Shown one piece after another: positions 30,015 to 39,584 of a DNA stretch of 64,000 bases. Position numbers and translations under genes: made by a program. The stretch is from Bacteroidota bacterium (GTDB lineage Bacteria; Bacteroidota; Bacteroidia; Chitinophagales; Chitinophagaceae), in the NCBI GenBank assembly GCA_947453145.1, contig CANGFA010000002.1, positions 62,001 through 126,000 of the forward strand, in the 5' to 3' direction. The notes under the pieces were generated by a model that searched no databases, was not told the origin of the DNA, and worked only from the letters and a program-made list of their open reading frames with translations. The stretch's first letter is position 1. Every line of letters begins with the position of its first letter.

Positions 30015-30764
30015 TTATTCTATACCTAATAACTCCACTTCGAATATCAAGGTTGAACCTGGTCCAATCATAGGCCCCGCCGAACGCTCACCATAAGCTA
30101 ATTCACTAGGGATAAACAATCTCCATTTTGCTCCAACGGTCATTAATTGAACAGCGTCCTGCCATCCTTTGATTACACCGTTTAGAGGGAAAGTAATAGG
30201 CTCGCCTCTTTGTACAGAACTGTCAAAAACACTTCCATCAATTAAAGTGCCATGGTAATGACATTTTACCTTGCTTTTTAAAGTAGGATGTTCGGTACCC
30301 GTACCCGCTGTTAATACTAAATACTGCATGCCGTTTGTCATTTTTACAACACCTGGCTTTTTTGCATTTTCTTCTAAGAACGCTTTTCCAGTCGCTCTGT
30401 TGATTGCGATTTTTTCTTGACTCATTTTATCTTGGTAGTTTTTAATACATACATCTAATAAGCTATCAGGGATATCTGTTTTAGCAATTGTCCCTGCAGC
30501 CATTCCTTTTTTAAACAATTCAAAGTTTACATCTTGCAAACCTTGACCTTTTAAACTTTGAGCAATTCTATAACCTAATGCATAAGAAGCACTATCCTTT
30601 GTTGTTTTAAGCGATTGTGCTGCAGTATAGGTTAAGGCTAATTTTGGTTTAGTAATTGGAGCACCTGTTTTTGCAGCTGGAACTTTTGTTGCAGTTGCAG
30701 TCTTTGTTTGCGCCACTGCCATTAAACCAGTAAAAAGTCCAATAAATAATAATCCTTTTTTCAT
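30015..30764 (-). CDS. FKBP-type peptidyl-prolyl cis-trans isomerase
   Basis: KVKCHYHGTLIDGSVFDSSVQRGEPITFPLNGVIKGWQDAVQLM; FKBP_N region. Confidence 0.95.
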   Translation of the reverse strand: MKKGLLFIGLFTGLMAVAQTKTATATKVPAAKTGAPITKPKLALTYTAAQSLKTTKDSASYALGYRIAQSLKGQGLQDVNFELFKKGMAAGTIAKTDIPDSLLDVCIKNYQDKMSQEKIAINRATGKAFLEENAKKPGVVKMTNGMQYLVLTAGTGTEHPTLKSKVKCHYHGTLIDGSVFDSSVQRGEPITFPLNGVIKGWQDAVQLMTVGAKWRLFIPSELAYGERSAGPMIGPGSTLIFEVELLGIE

Positions 30765-30833
30765 ATTCGTTTCAATTTGTCTTTTAATTATTTGCCTTGG
30801 CAATTTTAGATTTTATAGTGGTCAAAAGTACAA

Positions 30834-32171
30834 TTAGCTATTCAATAATTGATTTATTTGTTGCTCAACTTTGCTAAAATGCATGCTATTTAACACTTTA
30901 TTCATGGCAGTTGCAATTTCTGCGGTACAAAGATTCCCAATACTACCTTCATGCGTATGTGCCATTTTGGTAGAATAGGTATAATTGCCATTCTCAATTT
31001 CTAACCCTATTTTTTTATAGGCATCTCTAAATGGCATTCCCTCGTTTACTAATTTATTCACCTCATCTACGCTAAACAAATATTGATATTTCGAATCCTC
31101 TAACAACCCTTCCTTCACTTCCATATTTTGTATCATTAAAGAAGCCATTTCCATACAATTTTTCAATTGCTGAAATGCAGGAAACAAATGCTCTTTTAAT
31201 AATTGCAAATCACGATGATAGCCTGAAGGCAAATTAGTAGTCATCATCATAATTTCATTAGGCAATGCTTTAATGCGATTGCAATAAGAACGGATCAGTT
31301 CAAAAACATCAGGGTTCTTTTTGTGCGGCATGATGCTTGATCCTGTTGTTAATTCTTCAGGAAATTTAATGAAGCCAAAATTTTGATTCATAAATAAACA
31401 AGCATCCATACTAAATCTGGCTAAAGTGTCCGCAAAATTAGCAAGTGCCATTGCAGTGATTCTTTCGGCCTTACCACGTCCCATTTGCGCATACACCACA
31501 TTATAGTTTAAGGTTTCAAAACCCAATAGCTCCGTAGTTCTCGTTCGGTTAATGGGAAAAGAAGATCCATAGCCCGCTGCAGATCCCAATGGATTTTTAT
31601 TCACCACCGTATATGCCGCTTGCAATACCGTCATATCGTCTACCAAACTCTCTGCATAAGCGCCTAGCCACAATCCAAAAGAGGATGGCATGGCCAATTG
31701 CAAATGTGTATAGCCAGGCAATAAATCATTTTTATGCTGTTCACTTTTTTCTTGTAATAAAGTAAATAAGGATTGAACCGACTTGCTTAAATCCATTAAC
31801 TCGGCTCTTAAAAATAATTTTAAGTCTACTAAAACCTGATCATTTCTACTTCTGGCACTGTGAATTTTTTTTCCAATATCCCCTAACTTCTCAGTTAATA
31901 ATATTTCTACTTGAGAATGTATATCTTCTACCCCTTCTGCTAATTTAAAATCACCGGACTGGATTAACGCATAAATTTCAACCAACGCTATTTTTAATTG
32001 TATTTGTTCCTCCTTAGTTAATAAGCCAACCTCCGACAACATAGTAGTGTGTGCAATGGAACCTAATACATCATAAGCTGCTAAGTACAAGTCCATTTCT
32101 TGATCCTTGCCTATAGTAAACTGTTCGACTGAACTCGCTACCTTATTATTTTTTTGCCAAAGCTTACTCAT
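30834..32171 (-). CDS. argH: Argininosuccinate lyase
   Basis: GSSIMPHKKNPDVFELIRS; EDIHSQVE; HSARSRNDQV. Confidence 0.97.
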   Translation of the reverse strand: MSKLWQKNNKVASSVEQFTIGKDQEMDLYLAAYDVLGSIAHTTMLSEVGLLTKEEQIQLKIALVEIYALIQSGDFKLAEGVEDIHSQVEILLTEKLGDIGKKIHSARSRNDQVLVDLKLFLRAELMDLSKSVQSLFTLLQEKSEQHKNDLLPGYTHLQLAMPSSFGLWLGAYAESLVDDMTVLQAAYTVVNKNPLGSAAGYGSSFPINRTRTTELLGFETLNYNVVYAQMGRGKAERITAMALANFADTLARFSMDACLFMNQNFGFIKFPEELTTGSSIMPHKKNPDVFELIRSYCNRIKALPNEIMMMTTNLPSGYHRDLQLLKEHLFPAFQQLKNCMEMASLMIQNMEVKEGLLEDSKYQYLFSVDEVNKLVNEGMPFRDAYKKIGLEIENGNYTYSTKMAHTHEGSIGNLCTAEIATAMNKVLNSMHFSKVEQQINQLLNS

Positions 32172-33270
32172 GTGTTATCATTTTATCAATTAGTTGAATA
32201 TAGGTATTTATCCCTTCTTCTATTTCTTTTACAAATATAAACTCATCTGCAGTGTGACTTCTTGCAGAATTACCTGGTCCCATTTTTAAAGTTGGAAAGG
32301 GCATTAATGCTTTATCCGAAGTAGTCACAGAACCATAATAGCCTTTGCCTAAAGCTTTACCTGCTTGAATTAATGGGTGATCCAAGGCAATGCTTGTAGA
32401 TCGCATTCTTAAGGATCTTGGTGTCACCGTTGCATTTACGTGTTTACTAATTGTTTCCAATATTTCTTCAAAAGTATACAACTCATTTACGCGAACATCC
32501 ACTACAATTTTACAAGAAGAAGGCACTACATTATGTTGTTTGTTTTCCGTTTCAATAACCGTAACCGTCATCTTAACCTTGCCTAATAATTCAGATACTT
32601 TCTCAAATTCATAATTTTTAAACCATTCAATGGTAGGCAACATTTTATACAATGCACTCTCCCCTTCCTCTCTTGCTGCATGACCCGACTTCCCAGTAGC
32701 CACTACATCCAACACCAACAAACCTCTTTCCGCAATGGCCATTTCTAGTATAGTAGGTTCTCCTACAATCCCAAAATCAATTTTAGGCAACAAAGGCAAT
32801 GCTACTTCTATTCCATCATGCCCGGATATTTCTTCCTCGGCAGAGGCAACTAAAATGATATTAAAAGGCAAATTCGTATATTCATAATAGTATAAAAAAG
32901 TGGCGATTAAACTCACCAAACAACCGCCTGCATCATTACTTCCCAGTCCAAATAATTTACCTTCTTTTTCAATAGGCGTAAATGGATCCAAGGTAAAGCC
33001 TTTATTAGGTTTCACCGTATCGTGATGCGAGTTTAATAATAAAGTAGGTTTTTTTGCATCATAGTGTGTATTCATCGCCCAAATATTATTTTTCTTTCTT
33101 TCTGTTTTAACTTTTTTCTGATGTAAATAAGCTTGTATTAAATCGGCTGTTTTATCCTCCTCTTTACTAAATGAAGGCGTAGCAATTAATTTTTCTAATA
33201 ATTGTTTTGCCTCTTGTTGTAATAATGCAATTAGAGCACTATTATTTTGTATGGTATTTGTCTGTGACAT
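32164..33270 (-). CDS. argE: M20 family deacylase, likely N-acylcitrulline deacylase (argE')
   Basis: LLNSHHDTVKPNKGFTLDPF; LGSNDAGGCLVSLIA; ASAEEEISG; in arg operon with argF'. Confidence 0.88.
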   Translation of the reverse strand: MSQTNTIQNNSALIALLQQEAKQLLEKLIATPSFSKEEDKTADLIQAYLHQKKVKTERKKNNIWAMNTHYDAKKPTLLLNSHHDTVKPNKGFTLDPFTPIEKEGKLFGLGSNDAGGCLVSLIATFLYYYEYTNLPFNIILVASAEEEISGHDGIEVALPLLPKIDFGIVGEPTILEMAIAERGLLVLDVVATGKSGHAAREEGESALYKMLPTIEWFKNYEFEKVSELLGKVKMTVTVIETENKQHNVVPSSCKIVVDVRVNELYTFEEILETISKHVNATVTPRSLRMRSTSIALDHPLIQAGKALGKGYYGSVTTSDKALMPFPTLKMGPGNSARSHTADEFIFVKEIEEGINTYIQLIDKMITHE

Positions 33271-34052
33271 TATATTTTGATTGTGGTACCTGCAGTACCG
33301 TTAATTAATTCATTCATTTTTTCGGCTTTACCAATGATGACAGATTGCACACCACCTTCTAAAGCCAAATACGCGTTGTCAATTTTAGGAATCATTCCTT
33401 CAAAAATGACTTTTTGATCTTTTAATGTACCGTAAGCCGGTCGATCAATAAACGCGATCACTGAACTAGGATCATTAACGTCTGATAACACCCCTTCTCT
33501 TTCAAATCCGTAAATTAAATGCACTTCATAATCCCTTGCCATACCAGTTGCAATGCTTTGTGCAATGGTATCTGCATTCGTGTTTAATAACTGGCCATCT
33601 CCATTATGAGTGATGGGCGCAATCACTAATTTTATACCATCGCCCAATAATTTATTTATCAAATTCTTATTCACCGCATCTACATCTCCAACAAATCCAT
33701 AATCGATTGCAGCAGCTGTTCTTTTATGCGCACTTATTAAATTTCCATCAGCTCCTGTTAATCCCATGGCATTCACACCCAAGCCCTGTAATTGTGCGAC
33801 AATATTTTTATTAATGTAACCTGCATATACCATGGTTACAATTTTCAGTGTTTCCGCATCTGTTACTCTTCGGCCTTCTAACATGGTTTGTTCAACGCCC
33901 ATACTCGTAGCCATTTGTGTGGCTAATTTTCCACCTCCGTGCACTAAAATAGCCTGACCCTTCAATTTTGAAAAAGCAGTTAAGCACAACGTTAACAATT
34001 CTGGATTGTCAACAATATTGCCTCCAATTTTAATGACGTATAATTTTTCCAT
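33270..34052 (-). CDS. argB: N-acylglutamate kinase
   Basis: VIKIGGNIVDNP; AILVHGGGKLAT; LNTNADTIAQSIA. Confidence 0.96.
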   Translation of the reverse strand: MEKLYVIKIGGNIVDNPELLTLCLTAFSKLKGQAILVHGGGKLATQMATSMGVEQTMLEGRRVTDAETLKIVTMVYAGYINKNIVAQLQGLGVNAMGLTGADGNLISAHKRTAAAIDYGFVGDVDAVNKNLINKLLGDGIKLVIAPITHNGDGQLLNTNADTIAQSIATGMARDYEVHLIYGFEREGVLSDVNDPSSVIAFIDRPAYGTLKDQKVIFEGMIPKIDNAYLALEGGVQSVIIGKAEKMNELINGTAGTTIKI

Positions 34053-34114
34053 TTTATTTTTACATGGATATTAATATCCAGTGTTTTTTAATTGGTGAAT
34101 TGCATACTATTTTT

Positions 34115-35083
34115 TTATGCATTTTTTAATATTTCAGACAACACGGTTTGTGCAGCCCATACTCTATTAGACGCTTCCTTGGTCACTAAACTATTTTCAC
34201 CGTCCAATATTTCATCACTCAATTCTACATTTCTTCTTACTGGTAAACAATGCATCACTTTGGCTTTATTGGTTGTAGCTAATTTTGCATTGGTTAACAT
34301 CCAGCTAGCATCTGTACACAACACTTTACCATAATCACTATAACTACTCCAGTTTTTAACGTACACAAAATCGGCATCTTTCAACGCTTCTTCTTGATTA
34401 TGCGTGATGGTTGCTCCATTGGTATATTGGGAATCTAATTCATACCCTTCTGGATGCGTAATTATAAAGTTTGCTGCTCCCCAAGCGTTTACCCACTGGC
34501 TAAAACTATTGGCTACACATTGTGGAATAGGTTTAATATGAGGCGCCCAGGTTAACACTATTTTAGGTTGCTTGTTTTTTAAATTTTCATTAGCATCCAT
34601 TGATTCCTTAATGGTGATCATGTCGGTTAAAGATTGTAATGGGTGTAAAGTCGCCGACTCCAAACTCACTACCGGAATTCCTGCATACTTTATAAATTGG
34701 TTGATTATTTTTTCACCATAATCATCCGCTCTATTTTGTAAGCCAGGAAAAGTCCTTATACATAATATGTCAAAATAATTACCCAAAATGGGGGCTGCAT
34801 CCTTAATATGTTCAACCGTAGTTCCATTCATAATTGCAGCCTCAGTAAATTCCAATGCCCATCCCTCTTTGTCTACATTAAATACAATAGGCTCCATTCC
34901 TAAGTTTTGAGCAGCAACTTGTGTACTTAATCTAGTTCTTAAACTTGGATTTAAAAAAAGGAGTCCAATTCTTTTATTCGTACCTAATGCTTTATCCGCA
35001 AAAGGATTGGCTTTATAGTGTAATGCTTGTTTAACCAATGCATTGATATCTTTCACATCCTTCACTGAAATAAACTGCTTCAT
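34115..35083 (-). CDS. argF': N-acylornithine carbamoyltransferase (ArgF', SOTCase/AOTCase family)
   Basis: LNPSLRTRLSTQVAAQNLG; HPLQSLTDMITI; HCLPVRRNVELSDEIL. Confidence 0.93.
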   Translation of the reverse strand: MKQFISVKDVKDINALVKQALHYKANPFADKALGTNKRIGLLFLNPSLRTRLSTQVAAQNLGMEPIVFNVDKEGWALEFTEAAIMNGTTVEHIKDAAPILGNYFDILCIRTFPGLQNRADDYGEKIINQFIKYAGIPVVSLESATLHPLQSLTDMITIKESMDANENLKNKQPKIVLTWAPHIKPIPQCVANSFSQWVNAWGAANFIITHPEGYELDSQYTNGATITHNQEEALKDADFVYVKNWSSYSDYGKVLCTDASWMLTNAKLATTNKAKVMHCLPVRRNVELSDEILDGENSLVTKEASNRVWAAQTVLSEILKNA

Positions 35084-35086
35084 GGC

Positions 35087-36238
35087 TTAATCTTGCTTTT
35101 GCTTCAAATGTTGAATCGCATTATTCAACCCGGTTATAAATAAATTAATATCCTCCATGCTAATCGCAAGTGATGGCAATAGTCTTATCACATTTGGCTT
35201 TGCTTCACCTGTAAATATTTTAAAATCATTTAGTAAAACTTTACGAATGTCCTCTAATCCGGATTCCATTTCAAATCCAATCATTAAGCCTCTACCTCTA
35301 ACTGCTTTCACTCCTTCTGTATTTTTCAATGCGTTAATTAAGTATGCTCCTTTTTCCTCGGCTGCTTTAATTAAATTTTCTTTTTGCATGATTTCAATCA
35401 CTCCTAATGCTGCTGCGCATGCTAAAGGATTTCCACCAAATGTAGTTCCTAGCATCCCAAACTTCGCTTGAATATGAGGCGTGATTAAAATGCCACCTAT
35501 TGGGAAGCCATTGCCCATGCCCTTGGCCATGGAATAAATATCTGCATTTACACCGGCATGATCGTGTGCAAAAAACTGACCAGAACGACCGTATCCACAC
35601 TGAACACTATCTGCGATATATATTGCTCCATGCGCATCACAAGCTTTTCTGATGGCTTGTAAAAAAGCATCGCTTGCTTCATAAATTCCTGCCACACCTT
35701 GAATGCCTTCAATAATCACTGCGGCAATTTCAGCACCTTGTTCAGAAAAACAGGCTTCTAATGCCTCAATATCATTAAAAGGTAAAAAGATAATATTATT
35801 TGTTTCATTCACAGGCGCTACAATACTTGGATTGTCGGTTGCAGCTACTGCTAAAGAAGTTCTTCCGTGAAAGGATTTTTTAAAAGCTATAATTTTTTTT
35901 CTTCCAGTATGGAAGCTTGCCAACTTTAATGCATTTTCATTCGCTTCAGCGCCACTATTACAAAGGAATAATTGAAAATCCTTTTTACCACTAATGTCAT
36001 TCAATGCCAAAGCCAGTTCCTCCTGAATAGGCATGATTACAGAATTAGAATAAAAAGCAATGGCATGTAATTGATCTTCAATTCTCTTTACCCAGTGTGA
36101 ATTAGTGTGTCCAATGCTTATTACCGCATGTCCACCATACATGTCTAAATATTCTTGACCCTTATCATCCCAAACACGGCTGCCTGCAGCTTTTGTGATA
36201 GCGATTGGATTTAAAGGATAAACGTTGAATAAGGACAT
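35087..36238 (-). CDS. argD: N-acylornithine aminotransferase
   Basis: YLDMYGGHAVISIGHTN; SFHGRTSLAVAAT; GTTFGGNPLACAAALGVI. Confidence 0.95.
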   Translation of the reverse strand: MSLFNVYPLNPIAITKAAGSRVWDDKGQEYLDMYGGHAVISIGHTNSHWVKRIEDQLHAIAFYSNSVIMPIQEELALALNDISGKKDFQLFLCNSGAEANENALKLASFHTGRKKIIAFKKSFHGRTSLAVAATDNPSIVAPVNETNNIIFLPFNDIEALEACFSEQGAEIAAVIIEGIQGVAGIYEASDAFLQAIRKACDAHGAIYIADSVQCGYGRSGQFFAHDHAGVNADIYSMAKGMGNGFPIGGILITPHIQAKFGMLGTTFGGNPLACAAALGVIEIMQKENLIKAAEEKGAYLINALKNTEGVKAVRGRGLMIGFEMESGLEDIRKVLLNDFKIFTGEAKPNVIRLLPSLAISMEDINLFITGLNNAIQHLKQKQD

Positions 36239-36298
36239 AAGGTTAAATTTTATATTTAAGAAATTGCGGTATGCGTTTTCTGTTACTTATTAATATTT

Positions 36299-37279
36299 TT
36301 AAAAAAAATTTGCTTTTAATTGCAACCCTGCTTCTTCGTCTAATCCAAAAATTAAATTCATATTTTGAACAGCTTGTCCAACGGCTCCTTTCAATAAATT
36401 ATCAATCACCGAATGAATAGCAATTTTATTTCCTTGCTTTTCAATATGAATTAAACATTTATTGGTATTCACTACTTGTTTTAAATCAATATTGTTTTGA
36501 GAAACATGCGTAAAAGGATGCGCTTCATAATACGCATTATATAATTCATACACGGCCTCTAAACTTAAATCACAAGCTAATACCGAAGTGACAAAAATAC
36601 CTCTTGTAAAATCGCCTCTCCAAGGCACAAAATTCACTTCCGCTTTTTGATTGCCTTGTAAAGTCGCCAAACTTTCACTAATCTCATTTAAATGTTGATG
36701 TTGCAATGTTTTATAGGCTTGGATATTATTAGCTCTCCAACTAAAGTGACTAGTTGTTGTCAATCCTTGTCCTGCTCCCGTTGAACCAGTGATCCCTGTT
36801 GTATAAACGTCTTGTAATAATCCTTTTGCAGCCAATGGCAATAAACCTAATTGGATTGCAGTAGCAAAGCAGCCCGGATTAGCGATATAATTTGACTCTT
36901 TAATTTTTTCTCTATGTATTTCAGGCAACCCGTATACAAATTGCTTATCTCCTAAAGTTGCAGTTGCCGCTAATCTGAAATCCTGTGATAGATCTATAAT
37001 TTTAATGCCTGCTTTTATTTCATTGGTTGCTAAAAACTTTTTAGCATCCCCATGCCCTACACATAAAAACAAGACCTCTATGTTTTGATCTAATTCAGCG
37101 GCAAATTTCAATTCGGTATCCCCAACTAAGTCAGCATGTACTTTACATACTGGTTCGCCTGCATTACTTGTACTGTGAACAAAAGTAATATGTGCATTTG
37201 GATGGCGCAATAATACACGCAGTAATTCACCACCTGTATATCCTGCCCCTCCTACAATTCCAATATTTACTTTTTGCAT
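36299..37279 (-). CDS. argC: N-acyl-gamma-glutamyl-phosphate reductase
   Basis: GIVGGAGYTGGELLRVLLRHPN; YIANPGCFATAIQLGLLPL. Confidence 0.97.
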   Translation of the reverse strand: MQKVNIGIVGGAGYTGGELLRVLLRHPNAHITFVHSTSNAGEPVCKVHADLVGDTELKFAAELDQNIEVLFLCVGHGDAKKFLATNEIKAGIKIIDLSQDFRLAATATLGDKQFVYGLPEIHREKIKESNYIANPGCFATAIQLGLLPLAAKGLLQDVYTTGITGSTGAGQGLTTTSHFSWRANNIQAYKTLQHQHLNEISESLATLQGNQKAEVNFVPWRGDFTRGIFVTSVLACDLSLEAVYELYNAYYEAHPFTHVSQNNIDLKQVVNTNKCLIHIEKQGNKIAIHSVIDNLLKGAVGQAVQNMNLIFGLDEEAGLQLKANFF

Positions 37280-37323
37280 TTTAATTCTATTTATAATTTA
37301 CAGTACTTGTCATTGCCCTTTAC

Positions 37324-38523
37324 TTATTTTTTATTAGCCTCTTTAACGTTATGAAAGATGCTTGTTTGATTGCCAAATATTTTGGTAAAGCCTCTCACAT
37401 CTGCACCTGTAAATCCAGTATTCATTTCACCATACTTACCAAACTTAGCACTCATCAAATCATTTGGAGATTCAATACCTAGGATTTGAAAATGGTATGG
37501 ATTTAATTGTACAAACACCTTACCTGTTACTTGCTCTTGCGAATTGGATAAATAGGCTTCAATATCACGCATTACAGGATCTAATATCTGACCTTCATGC
37601 AACCAATTGCCATAAAAAGAGGCCAATTGATCCTTCCAAGATAATTGCCATTTTGTAAGCACATGTTTTTCTAAAGCATGATGTGCTTTTAAAATCACCA
37701 TAGGAGCAGCTGCTTCAAAACCTACACGCCCTTTAATACCTATAATCGTATCTCCCACATGAATGTCTCGGCCAATTCCATAAGCACCTGCGATGGATTG
37801 TATAAATTGGATGGCTTCTGTTGGATGGGCAAATGTTTGACCATTTACATTTTTAATTTCTCCTTGCTCGAAACTAATAATCATTTCTTCAGTTGCACCT
37901 TGCTTGGTCATTTGTGTTGGCCAAGCAGATTCTGGTAACATACCTTTTGAGTTTAAGGTTTCTTTTCCTCCCACACTGGTACCCCATAATCCTTTATTAA
38001 TAGAGTAAGCTGCTTTTTCAAAATTCATTTCAACTCCTTTGCCTTTCAAGTATTCGATCTCCGCTTCTCTACTTAACTGCAAATCACGAATAGGCGTTAA
38101 AATTTCAATGCCAGGAATCATGATTTGAAAAATCATATCAAAACGAACTTGATCATTACCTGCACCCGTACTACCATGCGCCACTAATTTTGCACCTACT
38201 TTTTTAACATGTTCAGCAATGTGCAACGCTTGACTTAAACGCTCGGCACTTACACTTAAAGGATAGGTATTGTTTTTTAAAACATTACCATATACCAAAT
38301 ATTTAATAATAGAATCGTAATATCCTTTTACTGCATTTACCGTAGTATGTGTTTTCACGCCCAATGCATAAGCATGTGCTTCTACTTTTTTCAATTCCTC
38401 TTCGGTAAAGCCACCCGTATTTACAATCACACTATGCACCTCCAATCCTTTATCCTCCGTTAAGTATTTTACACAAAAGGTGGTATCCAATCCACCACTA
38501 AATCCCAATACAACTTTCTCCAT
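37324..38523 (-). CDS. argG: Argininosuccinate synthase
   Basis: VLGFSGGLDTTFCVKYL; AHGSTGAGNDQVRFD. Confidence 0.96.
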   Translation of the reverse strand: MEKVVLGFSGGLDTTFCVKYLTEDKGLEVHSVIVNTGGFTEEELKKVEAHAYALGVKTHTTVNAVKGYYDSIIKYLVYGNVLKNNTYPLSVSAERLSQALHIAEHVKKVGAKLVAHGSTGAGNDQVRFDMIFQIMIPGIEILTPIRDLQLSREAEIEYLKGKGVEMNFEKAAYSINKGLWGTSVGGKETLNSKGMLPESAWPTQMTKQGATEEMIISFEQGEIKNVNGQTFAHPTEAIQFIQSIAGAYGIGRDIHVGDTIIGIKGRVGFEAAAPMVILKAHHALEKHVLTKWQLSWKDQLASFYGNWLHEGQILDPVMRDIEAYLSNSQEQVTGKVFVQLNPYHFQILGIESPNDLMSAKFGKYGEMNTGFTGADVRGFTKIFGNQTSIFHNVKEANKK

Positions 38524-38528
38524 AGTAC

Positions 38529-39176
38529 TTATTTTTTTGTCAACCAGTTTAATAATTTGCTTTGTTTTATTTTCATAAAACGCTCGTATAATTTTGAATT
38601 CGTTTTGAACTCAGAAGCAGTCAGTTCAGGTGTATGCTCACTTTTTGGCTCATACAACATGGCCGTACACATACAATTTTTACGATCCTTACTCATCAAA
38701 ATTTCATAATTCACGCAGCTTTTACAACCCGCCCAGAATTCTTCATCGTCTGTTAATTCACTATAGGTAACGGGCTCATAGCCTAACTCACTATTAATCT
38801 TCATCACAGCCAACCCTGTTGTTAAACCAAATAGTTTTGAATTTGGATATTTTTCTCTAGACAATTGAAAAATGGTCTGCTTAATTTTTTTTGCAATTCC
38901 ACTTTTTCTAAATTCAGGAGAAACAATCAATCCACTATTGGCTACAAACTGACCATGCTGCCAAGCTTCAATATAACAAAAGCCTACCCATGTACCGTCG
39001 GCCGTGTGTGCAATCACCGATTTACCTTCCTCTATTTTTTTAGCAACATACTCGGGCGTGCGTTTAGCAATACCTGTTCCACGTGCTTTTGCAGAGGATG
39101 CCATCTCGTCGGTGATGGTTGTTGAATAATGAACGTCGCCACTATGGGCTACACGTACTATAATTTGCTGTTCCAA
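38529..39176 (-). CDS. GNAT N-acyltransferase, probable ArgA-equivalent, first gene of arg operon (TTG start)
   Basis: SGLIVSPEFRKSGIAKKIKQTIFQLSREKYPNSKLFGLTTGLAVMKINSELGYEPV GNAT motif A; operon context. Confidence 0.8.
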   Translation of the reverse strand: MEQQIIVRVAHSGDVHYSTTITDEMASSAKARGTGIAKRTPEYVAKKIEEGKSVIAHTADGTWVGFCYIEAWQHGQFVANSGLIVSPEFRKSGIAKKIKQTIFQLSREKYPNSKLFGLTTGLAVMKINSELGYEPVTYSELTDDEEFWAGCKSCVNYEILMSKDRKNCMCTAMLYEPKSEHTPELTASEFKTNSKLYERFMKIKQSKLLNWLTKK

Positions 39177-39214
39177 TGATCTGTAAAATTTAAAAAAATG
39201 ACACTTCTGGCGTT

Positions 39215-39323
39215 TCTATCAAAATTCGGTTTTTTTTCCACTGATAGGGGCAATTGCCAACTGCTCGTCCTATCAGAATCCACGTCGGGGAGAGAAACTA
39301 ACCGCAAGCGGCAACCTGATAGG
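39215..39323 (-). promoter_or_regulatory. Candidate attenuator / alternative RNA structure upstream of arg operon
   Basis: Minus-strand order: CCTATCAG (39323-39316), CTGATAGG (39276-39269), CCTATCAG (39248-39241), TGATAGA (39221-39215); 1:2, 2:3 and 3:4 complementary. Confidence 0.6.
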
Positions 39324-39392
39324 GCTGTTCAATACAGGGACCTTTGCAAAATTTGCACTTGTCATGATGATATTTTTTTGGTCCTGTTTCAT
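39273..39392 (-). CDS. Candidate 39-aa arginine leader peptide
   Basis: MKQDQKNIIMTSANFAKVPVLNSPIRLPLAVSFSPRRGF*; AAGGA about 10 nt upstream; CGA CGT tandem Arg codons near stop. Confidence 0.5.
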   Translation of the reverse strand: MKQDQKNIIMTSANFAKVPVLNSPIRLPLAVSFSPRRGF

Positions 39393-39584
39393 TTTATAAT
39401 TTTCCTTAAATAGGAATTAGGATGTAAAAGTATTAAATAATTAAATAAAATAGGGGCTATTAGGACTATAATTTGGGCTTAAAAGCCCTAAACCACCGCA
39501 TTTAGGCTTAAATTAATAGTTGTTAGTTTTATTTTGACCGTATGTAGGTGTATTTTTGTTCGTATCATCCTTAAAATAATACCT

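Noticed and set aside
39269-39323. Possible SAM-I riboswitch on the plus strand (contains GGCAACC next to a CTATCAG/CTGATAG stem)
   Set aside because: The rest of the S-box core, such as the P2 and GAUGAAA-type joining regions, is not recognisable, and the plus-strand gene downstream is not a methionine gene. An Rfam cmscan would settle it.
39198-39413. Plus-strand 71-aa ORF opposite the arg leader
   Set aside because: Low-complexity antisense translation over a structured leader; the minus-strand short ORF fits operon context better.
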